38,348 nucleotides of DNA from Mycobacterium sp. (GTDB lineage: Bacteria > Actinomycetota > Actinomycetes > Mycobacteriales > Mycobacteriaceae), in assembly GCA_031292695.1 (NCBI GenBank), contig JARLGS010000191.1, forward strand, positions 1 through 38,348, written 5' to 3'. Position 1 is the stretch's first letter. The number at the start of each line of letters is the position of its first letter. Below the pieces are notes generated by a model. That model worked only from the letters and a program-made list of their open reading frames with translations, did no database searches and was not told the DNA's origin. A program made the position numbers and the translations under genes. Shown here piece by piece: positions 16,311 to 24,982 of this stretch.

Positions 16311-17150
16311 TCAAACCCGGCGCGGCACTCCGAAGACCTTGGCCAGGAGGAACCCCCGCACCGACGCGGGAAGGTTCGTCAGCAGCGCGGCCTGAAGCTT
16401 GGGACCGAACCCGACGATGTACCGGGCCCTGGGCCGGCGCGCGGTGAGCGCTTCCTGAACCACCGCAACGACTTTCGCCGGATCCACCGCCATCTTCTGC
16501 GACAGCGGGACCATCTTCTTCATCCCGGCGATGTGTTTGTCGTACAGGCCGTGATGCGCGGGTGAGGTGGCAGCCTCGAGTTCTGCGACCATGTCGTCGG
16601 CCTTGCGCCACATGTCGGTGTCGGTCTGTGCGGGCTCCACGACCACTACTGGAATGCCCCAGGGGCGCAGCTCCATGCGCAGTGCCTCAGCCCCGGCCTC
16701 CAGCGCGAATTTCGATGCCGCGTAGGCGCCCACCATCGGCGCAGACAGCTGGCCGTTGACGCTCGAGATGAACACCACCCGGCCACCAGACTCGCGCAAC
16801 TTCGGCAGTACCGCGGCGGTCACCGCGACCTGGCCGACCACGTTGACCTCGAGCTGCTTCCGCCAATCCGCGGACGTCAGCGTCTCGATCGGACCGGCGA
16901 CCACGATGCCCGCGTTGTTCACCACGGCGTCCAGCCGCGCCGGCAGCGCTGCGGACAGCGCCTCGACCTGACCGGCATCGGTGACATCGAGGATCACTGC
17001 GGAGATGCGCTGCGGGTCGAGCGCCACCACCGCAGCGGCGTCGGCTTCCGTACGCACGCCGGCGATGACGTCCCACCCGGCCGCGGCCAGGTGCTCGGCG
17101 ATGGCCCTGCCGATACCGCGGGCGGCGCCAGTAACTAGAACTGAAGGCAT
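16311..17150 (-). CDS. Short-chain dehydrogenase/reductase
   Basis: A 279-residue classical SDR. The cofactor motif TGAARGIGRAI is near the N-terminus, NNAG is near residue 88, and the catalytic Ser (FISSVNG) and Tyr/Lys (YAASK) are in the expected order. The extended C-terminal 80 residues (KKMVPLSQKMAVDP..., PKLQAALLTNLP) resemble mycobacterial SDRs of the steroid/retinol-dehydrogenase type, but substrate is unknown. TACCCT lies 7 nt before the ATG, so it seems to have its own leaderless promoter even though the P450 gene ends just 41 bp upstream on the same strand. A small CACTCG-C-CGAGTG repeat lies beyond its stop. Confidence 0.88.
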   Translation of the reverse strand: MPSVLVTGAARGIGRAIAEHLAAAGWDVIAGVRTEADAAAVVALDPQRISAVILDVTDAGQVEALSAALPARLDAVVNNAGIVVAGPIETLTSADWRKQLEVNVVGQVAVTAAVLPKLRESGGRVVFISSVNGQLSAPMVGAYAASKFALEAGAEALRMELRPWGIPVVVVEPAQTDTDMWRKADDMVAELEAATSPAHHGLYDKHIAGMKKMVPLSQKMAVDPAKVVAVVQEALTARRPRARYIVGFGPKLQAALLTNLPASVRGFLLAKVFGVPRRV

Positions 17151-17157
17151 ATCGGCG

Positions 17158-17163
17158 AGGGTA
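17158..17163 (-). promoter_or_regulatory. -10 hexamer for the SDR gene (leaderless)
   Basis: TACCCT on the minus strand ends 7 nt before the ATG at 17150, within the gap after the P450 gene. Confidence 0.45.
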
Positions 17164-17191
17164 CTGCGCCCCGCAGACTCGGCCGCTCCGA

Positions 17192-18427
17192 CTAGAGCGT
17201 CACCGGCAGCGTGGCCAGGCCTCGCAACGTCAGATTGGGCTTGTACACCGGCTCACCGGCCAACTGTGCCTTCGGGAACCGAGCTGCCAGCGCCGACAGC
17301 GCGACCGAAGCCTCCAACCGGGCCAGTGGCGCGCCGAGGCAGAAGTGCGGTCCCTTGCCGAAAGCCAGATGCTTGATCACGCCGCGGTCCGGGTCGAACT
17401 CGTCGGGGCGGTCATACACTCGCGGATCGCGCTGTGCGGCAGCCAGCAGCAGCATCATGATGTCGCCCTTGGGCACGGTCACGTCACCGATCTGCAGGTC
17501 CTCGACCGCCACCCGGCTGGTGAGCTGCACCGGCGGGTCGAACCGCAGCGTCTCCTCAACGATCGTCGATGCCCTCGACGGGTCCACGGCCAGCTCCGCC
17601 CAGTATCGCGGGTGCCGCAGCATGGCCAGCGCCGCGTTGGCGATCAGGTTCACCGTCGTCTCGTGCCCTGCGATCAGCAGCAGATTGCAGGTCGCCACGA
17701 TCTCCTCGGACGTCAGCTGGTCGCCGTCCTCCTCGGCGGCGATCAGCGCCGAGATCAGATCCTCACCCGGGGAGCTACGCCGGTGCTCGATCAGGTCGCG
17801 GAGGTACTGGCGCAGCCAGAGACCCGCTTCCATCAGCGCGTCACTGCTCTCGGATGTCTCACCGGTGATGGACACGAAGGGATCGAGACCCTGCGCCAGC
17901 AGGGCAGAGGCCCGGCTGAACTGCGGCTCGTCCGCCATGGGCACGCCGAGCAGCCGGCAGATCACCGCGACCGGCAGCGGGTAAGCCAGGTCCGCCACCA
18001 CATCCATGTCGCCGGCCAACTCGATGCCGTCCAGCAGGCCGTTGACCATCGCCTCGATGTCGGATTCGAGCGCCTTGATCACCTTGGGCGCGAAGGCCTT
18101 CTGTGCCAGGCCCCGCAGCCGCGTGTGGTCCGGTGGATCCAGGAACAGAAAGCCGGGTTCACCGAATGGCCGCGCCTGCCGCTGACCCGCGGCGATTTGC
18201 TTCTGCGACACCGTGGACTTCAAGCGGTCATTGGCCGACAACGGGTTCCGCAGCACTTCATCGCAATCCGAATAGCCGGCAAACACCACCAGATTCGCAT
18301 CCGGCAGGACCAGCGGACCCGCGTCCAGGAATCTCGCGTACAGCCGGTATGGGTCGACCCGATTAGCCGGATCCATGAGCCCCGCAAGCAGTGTCTGGGC
18401 GTCCATCACGCCAGGTGCACCAGTCAT
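17192..18427 (-). CDS. Cytochrome P450 monooxygenase
   Basis: A 411-residue soluble bacterial P450. The I-helix oxygen-activation motif reads LLIAGHETTVN, the K-helix ExxR is EETLR, and the haem loop is FGKGPHFCLG with the thiolate cysteine near residue 363. LDPPDHTRLRGLAQKAF is the C-helix region. The position near tgt and the sequence style recall the CYP164 family (M. smegmatis CYP164A2), but I cannot confirm this without a search. Start ATG 18427 is preferred over GTG 18442. It begins 41 bp after the tgt stop and is followed by an SDR, so a tgt-P450-SDR transcription unit is possible. A hydroxylation/oxidation pair of P450 and SDR is plausible but unproven. Confidence 0.88.
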   Translation of the reverse strand: MTGAPGVMDAQTLLAGLMDPANRVDPYRLYARFLDAGPLVLPDANLVVFAGYSDCDEVLRNPLSANDRLKSTVSQKQIAAGQRQARPFGEPGFLFLDPPDHTRLRGLAQKAFAPKVIKALESDIEAMVNGLLDGIELAGDMDVVADLAYPLPVAVICRLLGVPMADEPQFSRASALLAQGLDPFVSITGETSESSDALMEAGLWLRQYLRDLIEHRRSSPGEDLISALIAAEEDGDQLTSEEIVATCNLLLIAGHETTVNLIANAALAMLRHPRYWAELAVDPSRASTIVEETLRFDPPVQLTSRVAVEDLQIGDVTVPKGDIMMLLLAAAQRDPRVYDRPDEFDPDRGVIKHLAFGKGPHFCLGAPLARLEASVALSALAARFPKAQLAGEPVYKPNLTLRGLATLPVTL

Positions 18428-18468
18428 CCAGCCATTCTGCACGCGCCCGGATCGTCGCAGGTAGTTCC

Positions 18469-19725
<1,257 letters not shown>

Positions 19726-19892
19726 TCAATTCCGCGCTCGGCTACTCGGACGGCGTCCGCAACAACGCCGAATTAATCACCCGTAGCTTCAGGCCAATTT
19801 CTGTGAATTTGCGATAACCGCTGGTGAGCGCACCCCATACTGCTGGGGATGACCCGCCGATCGGACGGATCGCAGCTAAGAAGGAGCGCAGT

Positions 19893-20387
19893 ATGAAACG
19901 TGGTTTGGTTATCGCCGCCGCTGGCGCAGCGATTCTGGCCGTCGGCCTGACTGGCTGTTCGAAGGACAAGTCGTCCTCATCGGGCTCCTCTGCCACAGCG
20001 TCGGCCTCGGCATCGGTGCCCGGCGGGGGCAATACCTCAGCGGGTGCCGGCACCGCCAAGGTCACCATCGATGGCAAGGCCCAGGACGTCCAGGGCCAGA
20101 TCGGCTGCACCACCGCCGGCGGAAACGTCGTGATCGCCATCGGCAACGCCACAGGCGGCCTGGGCGTCACCTTGACCGACGCCGATCCGCCGGTGGTCAA
20201 GACCGTCGGCCTCGGCAATGTCGGCGGCACCGCGCTCGGCTACACCGAAGGTGCGCCCGGCGGCGACGCCAAAGCCACCAAGGACGGCAAGACCTACACG
20301 ATCACCGGCACCGCCACCGGCGTGGACATGGCCAACCCCATGGAGCCGGCCAAGAAGCCCTTCGAGATTGACGTGACCTGCCCCTAG
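19893..20387 (+). CDS. lpqH: LpqH-type 19-kDa lipoprotein
   Basis: A 164-residue lipoprotein beginning [19 protein letters not shown] with lipobox LTGC (Cys22 lipidated). A Ser/Ala-rich linker is followed by a mature domain with [28 protein letters not shown] and a near-identical tail [12 protein letters not shown]...FEIDVTCP. Two cysteines in the mature domain probably form the disulfide known for LpqH. The match to the M. tuberculosis 19-kDa antigen (Rv3763), a TLR2 ligand, is strong from memory, though a paralogue such as LppE cannot be excluded. AAGGAG lies 6 nt before the ATG, which excludes the 23 extra codons upstream. It is divergent from tgt; 179 bp separate the two starts. Confidence 0.85.
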   Translation: MKRGLVIAAAGAAILAVGLTGCSKDKSSSSGSSATASASASVPGGGNTSAGAGTAKVTIDGKAQDVQGQIGCTTAGGNVVIAIGNATGGLGVTLTDADPPVVKTVGLGNVGGTALGYTEGAPGGDAKATKDGKTYTITGTATGVDMANPMEPAKKPFEIDVTCP

Positions 20388-20561
20388 CAGTTTCGGCCCA
20401 GACCCGGGCGGTGTTCCGCACCGGCGCGACGGACAGTCGATCGCCGGTCGCCGGAGCACCGCCCGTTCTCTGCTCGCCGTAACTTACAAAAGCCTGTGGG
20501 CACCCTGATCCTGGGAGTAGCGTCCCGATTGGCCATGTCACCCGCCCATTCGGGAGCCAAG

Positions 20562-22052
20562 ATGTCAGCCCAGATGTCGCAGCCCATCAGTCCTGCCATC
20601 CGCCGCATGCCGCGGGTATTCCTGTTACTGGCGCTGTCCTGGGCGTTGCTCGTCGGCCCCGCCACCACCGTCACGGCAGGCCTGATGGTCGGCCTGATGA
20701 ACACCGTGATCGGCATCGGCGGAGCGGGCGACTCCACCTCCGCCAACATCCCGGCCAAGCTCAACGGCACCGTCGTGCCACCCGGATACACCTACGTTCC
20801 GATCAATTACCCGGCGTCGATCCAGCTGTCGGCCAGCACCGCCATCTCGGGCCCGCTGGTATACAACGCCGTGACCTCGCGCCCCGCTGAGCAATTGATC
20901 GTCGCGGGCTATTCAGAGGGCAGCCTGGGTGCCGAGGCTGCGAAGCGGCAACTGCTGGCCAACAACTCGGGACCCGCAGCGTCACAGTTGTCATTCCTGA
21001 TGATGGGTTCGCCATTCGCCGGCAATGGTGGGATATTCGCCCGGTTCCCCGGCCTGAGCGTGCCGTTCATCGTGACCAACATGGGTCCGGCGCAGGCCTC
21101 GCAGTACAACAGCACGTTCGTGACCAACGAATACGACCCCTACGGGGATTTCCCGGCCTACTTCAATCCGTTATCACTGGCCAACAGCCTGCTCGCCGTC
21201 CGATACGCGCACCCGGACCCGAACTACGACTCGTACGTCCCCGGCGTCACGCCCGCCATCGTCACCACGGTGACCAACAGCGCCGGCGGCCAGGACACCT
21301 ACGTCTTCATCAATAACCCCAACCTGCCGCTGCTGGCGCCGTTGCGCGATGCCGCCGGGGCCATCGGGCTGACACCACTGGCCAAACCGGTCCTCGACGC
21401 CGTCGAACCGCTGCTTCGGGTGCTGGTCGACATGGGGTACACCGACCGGCAGAACCTCAATCCTGCGGCGCCGACCCCCTTCTCGTTGTTCACCCCGCTA
21501 CCGAAGATCATCGAGGCGCTGAACGCCGTACCCGGCGCGCTCAGCCAGGGCGTCACCAACTTCATCACCGACGTGCAGTCCGAATTGCCCGCCCCATTGG
21601 CCGCGACCCCGGTCAGTCCGTTGGCGGCATCGGCCAAGGCGCCGCCCGTCGCCTTGACGCCGCTCGCCGCGGTAGCGCAGGAGAAGTCCGTGGCAGTCGA
21701 ACCGAACAAGGCGCCGGTGCCGCCAGCGACGCCTACGAGCGCGTCGACACCGAACCCGGCCCCGGCCCAGCCGAAGTCCCCCGCGCCGGAAATCACCTCG
21801 TCCACAACACAATTGAAGCCCGCCACCGCGGTGCAGAGCAGCACGCACACCGATACGCCGAGCGCGGACAAGGCATCGCCGGACCCAGGCACACCGAAAT
21901 CGACCAAATCGAAGAAGAACACACCGGGCACAGACGCGGAGACCCCTAAGTTGTCGTCGAAGCCGTCCCAAGACGGCCGGAAGAGCGGACCGAGCGGTGG
22001 GGCACCCACCTCGGATTCAGCAGCAGCCCACACCGAGAAGTCGGCGGCCTGA
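20562..22052 (+). CDS. Exported PE-PPE-domain serine hydrolase with long disordered tail
   Basis: A 496-residue protein. ATG 20562 follows GGGAG at 5 nt spacing. An N-terminal hydrophobic segment (about 17-40) looks like a signal peptide or anchor. The PE-PPE alpha/beta-hydrolase domain follows: PINYPASIQL, the nucleophile elbow GYSEGS with Ser118, FLMMGSPFAGNGG, and NEYDPYGDFPAYFNP with a likely acid residue. Neither an authentic PE (about 110 residues) nor a PPE domain is present. From about residue 345 the protein is a Pro/Ala/Ser/Thr/Lys-rich low-complexity tail of 150 residues. Family members tested elsewhere are esterases or trehalose/mycolate-linked acyltransferases. A hairpin terminator follows. 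Confidence 0.82.
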   Translation: MSAQMSQPISPAIRRMPRVFLLLALSWALLVGPATTVTAGLMVGLMNTVIGIGGAGDSTSANIPAKLNGTVVPPGYTYVPINYPASIQLSASTAISGPLVYNAVTSRPAEQLIVAGYSEGSLGAEAAKRQLLANNSGPAASQLSFLMMGSPFAGNGGIFARFPGLSVPFIVTNMGPAQASQYNSTFVTNEYDPYGDFPAYFNPLSLANSLLAVRYAHPDPNYDSYVPGVTPAIVTTVTNSAGGQDTYVFINNPNLPLLAPLRDAAGAIGLTPLAKPVLDAVEPLLRVLVDMGYTDRQNLNPAAPTPFSLFTPLPKIIEALNAVPGALSQGVTNFITDVQSELPAPLAATPVSPLAASAKAPPVALTPLAAVAQEKSVAVEPNKAPVPPATPTSASTPNPAPAQPKSPAPEITSSTTQLKPATAVQSSTHTDTPSADKASPDPGTPKSTKSKKNTPGTDAETPKLSSKPSQDGRKSGPSGGAPTSDSAAAHTEKSAA

Positions 22053-22058
22053 CACGTT

Positions 22059-22087
22059 GCTCAGCTCCGGCGCAAGCCGGACTGAGC
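22059..22087. terminator. Hairpin between the PE-PPE hydrolase and the esterase gene
   Basis: GCTCAGCTCCGGC pairs with GCCGGACTGAGC across a GCAA tetraloop, with one bulged C. It is symmetric, so it can act for both convergent genes, and lacks a strong U-tract. Confidence 0.6.
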
Positions 22088-23028
22088 TATTTGTGGTGCG
22101 CGCTGAAGAACCGCCAGATCGTGTCGGTCGCATTCAGCGCCGTCGATGGCGGCGGCAGGTCGCCGAGGCGTTGGGCCAGCGGACTGGGCTGCCCACCCGG
22201 CCACTGGTGGCCCGCGCCCGCAATGGTGATCAGTTCGACGGTCCGGCCGTCCGGGCAGTCGGCGGTCTGCGTGGTCACCGGTCCATCCGTGGCCGTCGCC
22301 GGCGCCTGACACGCGTCGATGGCGCGCCACGTGGCGTTCACCGAAGCCGCGGAAGGCCCGTCCACATTGGGGGCCCCGGCCAAGGTCCGCGCCTTGCCCG
22401 GCCCACCGTCGTAGGGCACGCGGTCGTCCGCGGTGCCGTGGATCTGCAGGAGAGAGCTCGGCACCGCGCGCGAACAGTCGGTCAGCAGCGTCCCGGCGAC
22501 CGGGGCGACGGCCGCGAACACGTCCGTCTGACACCCGAGGCGCAGCGCCATCATCGCGCCATTGGACATCCCGGTGACGTAGATGCGGGCTGGATCGACG
22601 GACGCCTGTGCCCCGATCGCACCCACCATGGCGGTGAGGAAACCGGTGTCGTCGAGGTCACGGTTCTTGGGTGTGCCACAACAAGCTCCAGCATTCCAGG
22701 CGCGGTCTATGCCGTCGGGATAGGCGACCAGGAAATGGCCGCCGTCGGCCTCGGCGTCCCAGTCGTAGGCGTGCTCGGCCTGCGCCCCGTCCCCGTAGCC
22801 ACCATGCAGCATGACGACCAGAGGCGCCGGGCCACTGAGCCCCTCGGGCCGGTAGAGGTGGAAGGTACGGGTGGCGCCGCCGGACTGCAGCGACTGATCG
22901 GACCGGCCCACCGGGATGCCACCGGACGGCGCGCCCACCGCGTGCTGTCCGCCGACACAACCACCGATCACCGCGATCACGCCCACAACAAGAACTCTGA
23001 ACAAAACCCGCCGCACGGACCGGAACAT
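22087..23028 (-). CDS. Lipoprotein esterase, PHB-depolymerase/CE1-like (LpqC-like)
   Basis: A 313-residue alpha/beta hydrolase from ATG 23028. A signal sequence with two arginines ends in a lipobox-like VIGGC (Cys24), so it is probably a lipoprotein. Hydrolase features are LVVMLHGGYGDG (oxyanion region), the nucleophile elbow GMSNGA, LQIHGTADDRVPYDGG (acid Asp region) and GAGHQWPGG (catalytic His). It resembles the poly(3-hydroxybutyrate) depolymerase/feruloyl-esterase group and mycobacterial LpqC. Several cysteines (ACCGTP, LGCQTD, DACQAP, DCPDG) may form disulfides outside the membrane. A weak CACGAT 6 nt before the ATG could be a leaderless -10. It shares a perfect operator with a divergent MarR gene. 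Confidence 0.82.
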   Translation of the reverse strand: MFRSVRRVLFRVLVVGVIAVIGGCVGGQHAVGAPSGGIPVGRSDQSLQSGGATRTFHLYRPEGLSGPAPLVVMLHGGYGDGAQAEHAYDWDAEADGGHFLVAYPDGIDRAWNAGACCGTPKNRDLDDTGFLTAMVGAIGAQASVDPARIYVTGMSNGAMMALRLGCQTDVFAAVAPVAGTLLTDCSRAVPSSLLQIHGTADDRVPYDGGPGKARTLAGAPNVDGPSAASVNATWRAIDACQAPATATDGPVTTQTADCPDGRTVELITIAGAGHQWPGGQPSPLAQRLGDLPPPSTALNATDTIWRFFSAHHK

Positions 23029-23056
23029 GCATTCATCGTGCACCCGCGCCGACACA

Positions 23057-23075
23057 TTGACAAGTTACTTGTCAA
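23057..23075. promoter_or_regulatory. Perfect 19-bp palindrome, probable MarR operator
   Basis: TTGACAAGT-T-ACTTGTCAA has 9-bp arms without mismatch. Its centre (23066) is 38 bp from the esterase ATG and 36 bp from the MarR GTG. If both transcripts are leaderless it covers the -35 region of both promoters. Confidence 0.78.
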
Positions 23076-23101
23076 TTAACGTCTGGTGGCACACTCAACT
23101 G

Positions 23102-23554
23102 GTGGCGGACGCATCCTTTGATACCGGCTGGCGGCCGACGACTCCCGCCATGTTGCACATGGTTGCCGGCCTGGGCGCACCCCGGCTGCGCACGGCATTC
23201 GACAGCGCCGGCCTGACTGGCATCCGGCCGGCGCAGGCTGTCGCACTGGTGCCGCTGGCCGCCGGTCCACTTCACGCTTCGATGCTGGCCGAACGGCTTG
23301 GCGTCACCAGACAGGCTGTGGCCCAGGCGATCCGCGCCCTGGAGCCCCACGGTTATGTGACCCGGACCCGCGACCCCTCCGATGCCCGAAGTTTGCTCAT
23401 CGAGCTGACCCCACGAGGCCGACAGGCACTGGCGGTGATGCGCGCCAACGCCATTGCGATCGAGGCCGATTGGCTGGAGATTCTCGGCCAGCGGCGCCTG
23501 AGTGACCTTCGGCAAACTCTGCAGCTGCTGCTCAGCCACCGCGACTTCTGCTGA
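23102..23554 (+). CDS. MarR-family transcriptional regulator
   Basis: A 150-residue winged-helix regulator starting at GTG 23102 (VADASFDTGW). The N-terminal dimerisation helix is followed by a recognition region ASMLAERLGVTRQAVAQAIRALEPHGYVTR (residues about 59-90, shown in part) and the wing RDPSDARSLLIELTPRG, then a C-terminal dimerisation helix. Codons upstream of the GTG run through the operator and the esterase gene and are unlike the family, so that start is preferred. CACACT 6 nt upstream may be a -10. Divergent placement and the shared palindrome predict that it represses itself and the esterase until a ligand, perhaps an ester or aromatic acid, binds. The ligand is not known. Confidence 0.85.
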   Translation: MADASFDTGWRPTTPAMLHMVAGLGAPRLRTAFDSAGLTGIRPAQAVALVPLAAGPLHASMLAERLGVTRQAVAQAIRALEPHGYVTRTRDPSDARSLLIELTPRGRQALAVMRANAIAIEADWLEILGQRRLSDLRQTLQLLLSHRDFC

Positions 23555-23566
23555 GCCGGTAGCCGC

Positions 23567-24982
23567 CTACCGGCCCAGGCGGGCCAGTGCGACGGCGGCG
23601 GCATTGGCCCCGCCCATCCCGTGCGCCCCCGGACCCGGCGGGGTGGCTGCCGAGCAGATGTACATCCCTGGCACGCCAATGACATACGGCGACAACGTGG
23701 TTCGCGGACCGAACACCAGCTGGCGGATGTCCTTGGCGCCGGTGTTGATATCGCCGCCTACATAGTTGGCGTTGTACACCGACATCTCGGTGGTCGACCG
23801 CACGGCCGTCCCGACGATGCGATTCCGGAAACCGGGAGCAAACCGTTCGATCTGGGCGACGATCGCCTCGGTGGCGTCACCGGTGTAGCCGTTGGGCACA
23901 TGCGCGTACGCGGAGACCGGATTGACGGTGCCGACCGAACGCTCAGGGTCTGCCAGGTACTGCTGGAACGCCAGCACGAAGGGGCGCTGTGGCATCCGGC
24001 CCGCGTGGATGTCCCGCTCGGTGCCTGCGATCTCAGCGAAGTCACCGCCCAGGTGCACGGTTCCGGCCCGGCGTGCCGCCGCGTTGGTCCATGGCACGTC
24101 GCCCTCGACCGCGAAGTCGACCTTGAAAGCACCTGGGCCATAGCGGAATCGACGGAACGCGCGCGCCACCCGAGCGGGCAACCGGTCCCCCAGGATGCCG
24201 GCGATGGCCGTGGGCGACAGGTCGAAGATGGTGATGTCGGCAGGCGGCAACTGGGATGCGGAGGTGACGCACACACCCGTCTCGATCTTGCCGCCCAGCT
24301 CGGTCAGCAGCGCTTCGAAGGCGTCGGTGATCGACTGTGATCCGCCGGCTGCCACCGGCCAGCCGTTGGCGTGGCCGGCGGTGATGATGCCCAGCCCTAT
24401 GGCCGAGGTGAGCGGCCGGTGCAGCGGCTGAAAGGTATGCGCGGCGACACCACCGAACAGCGCCCTGGCTTGCGGGGTACGGAAGGCGCGGGCGGTGACT
24501 GCCGCCGGCAACACCGTCGGAGCCCCGAACCTGGCCAGCCCGACGGGATGTTTCGGTACCCGTAGCAGCGGTCCCATGATGTCGTCGGACAGCTGGTCGA
24601 AGTTCCGCGACGGTCCGCCGAACAGCAGCTCCCACCGCGATCCGTCCGCCCCCAGCCCGGCCGCGGTGGCCTCGACCGACCGGTACAGCGCCCCGGCGCT
24701 GCCATCGTCCAGCGGGTGGACGCAGTCGATCTCGGCCCATTTCCATTGCAGGCCATAATGATCCAGGCCGAGGCCGGTGATGAATTTCGAACCGGCGGGC
24801 ATCACGTGGATGGCCGCACAGTGGTCGAACACCAGGCCCGGGATGATGCTCTCGCTGGAGCGGATGCCGCCGCCGATCCGGTCGGCGGCTTCCAGCACGG
24901 TGACCTCGACGCCCTGGGCGCCAAGGGCGATGGCGGCGGCGAGCCCGTTGGGCCCGGCGCCGACCACAACCGCGGTAGTCAT
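23567..24982 (-). CDS. FAD-dependent phytoene-dehydrogenase-like oxidoreductase
   Basis: A 471-residue flavoprotein of the CrtI/carotenoid-oxygenase-isomerase-like superfamily. The Rossmann motif is VVVGAGPNGLAAAIAL with the second strand VTVLEAADRIGG; the C-terminal FAD motif is YICSAATPPGPGAHGMGG. The start ATG overlaps the TAA of the upstream DUF3556 gene as TAATG, so translation is coupled. No carotenoid genes (crtB, crtE) adjoin it, so the substrate is probably not phytoene. Its conserved place after fadD and DUF3556 suggests oxidation or desaturation of a CoA- or membrane-bound lipid (inference). Rv3829c is a similar mycobacterial protein. Confidence 0.85.
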   Translation of the reverse strand: MTTAVVVGAGPNGLAAAIALGAQGVEVTVLEAADRIGGGIRSSESIIPGLVFDHCAAIHVMPAGSKFITGLGLDHYGLQWKWAEIDCVHPLDDGSAGALYRSVEATAAGLGADGSRWELLFGGPSRNFDQLSDDIMGPLLRVPKHPVGLARFGAPTVLPAAVTARAFRTPQARALFGGVAAHTFQPLHRPLTSAIGLGIITAGHANGWPVAAGGSQSITDAFEALLTELGGKIETGVCVTSASQLPPADITIFDLSPTAIAGILGDRLPARVARAFRRFRYGPGAFKVDFAVEGDVPWTNAAARRAGTVHLGGDFAEIAGTERDIHAGRMPQRPFVLAFQQYLADPERSVGTVNPVSAYAHVPNGYTGDATEAIVAQIERFAPGFRNRIVGTAVRSTTEMSVYNANYVGGDINTGAKDIRQLVFGPRTTLSPYVIGVPGMYICSAATPPGPGAHGMGGANAAAVALARLGR

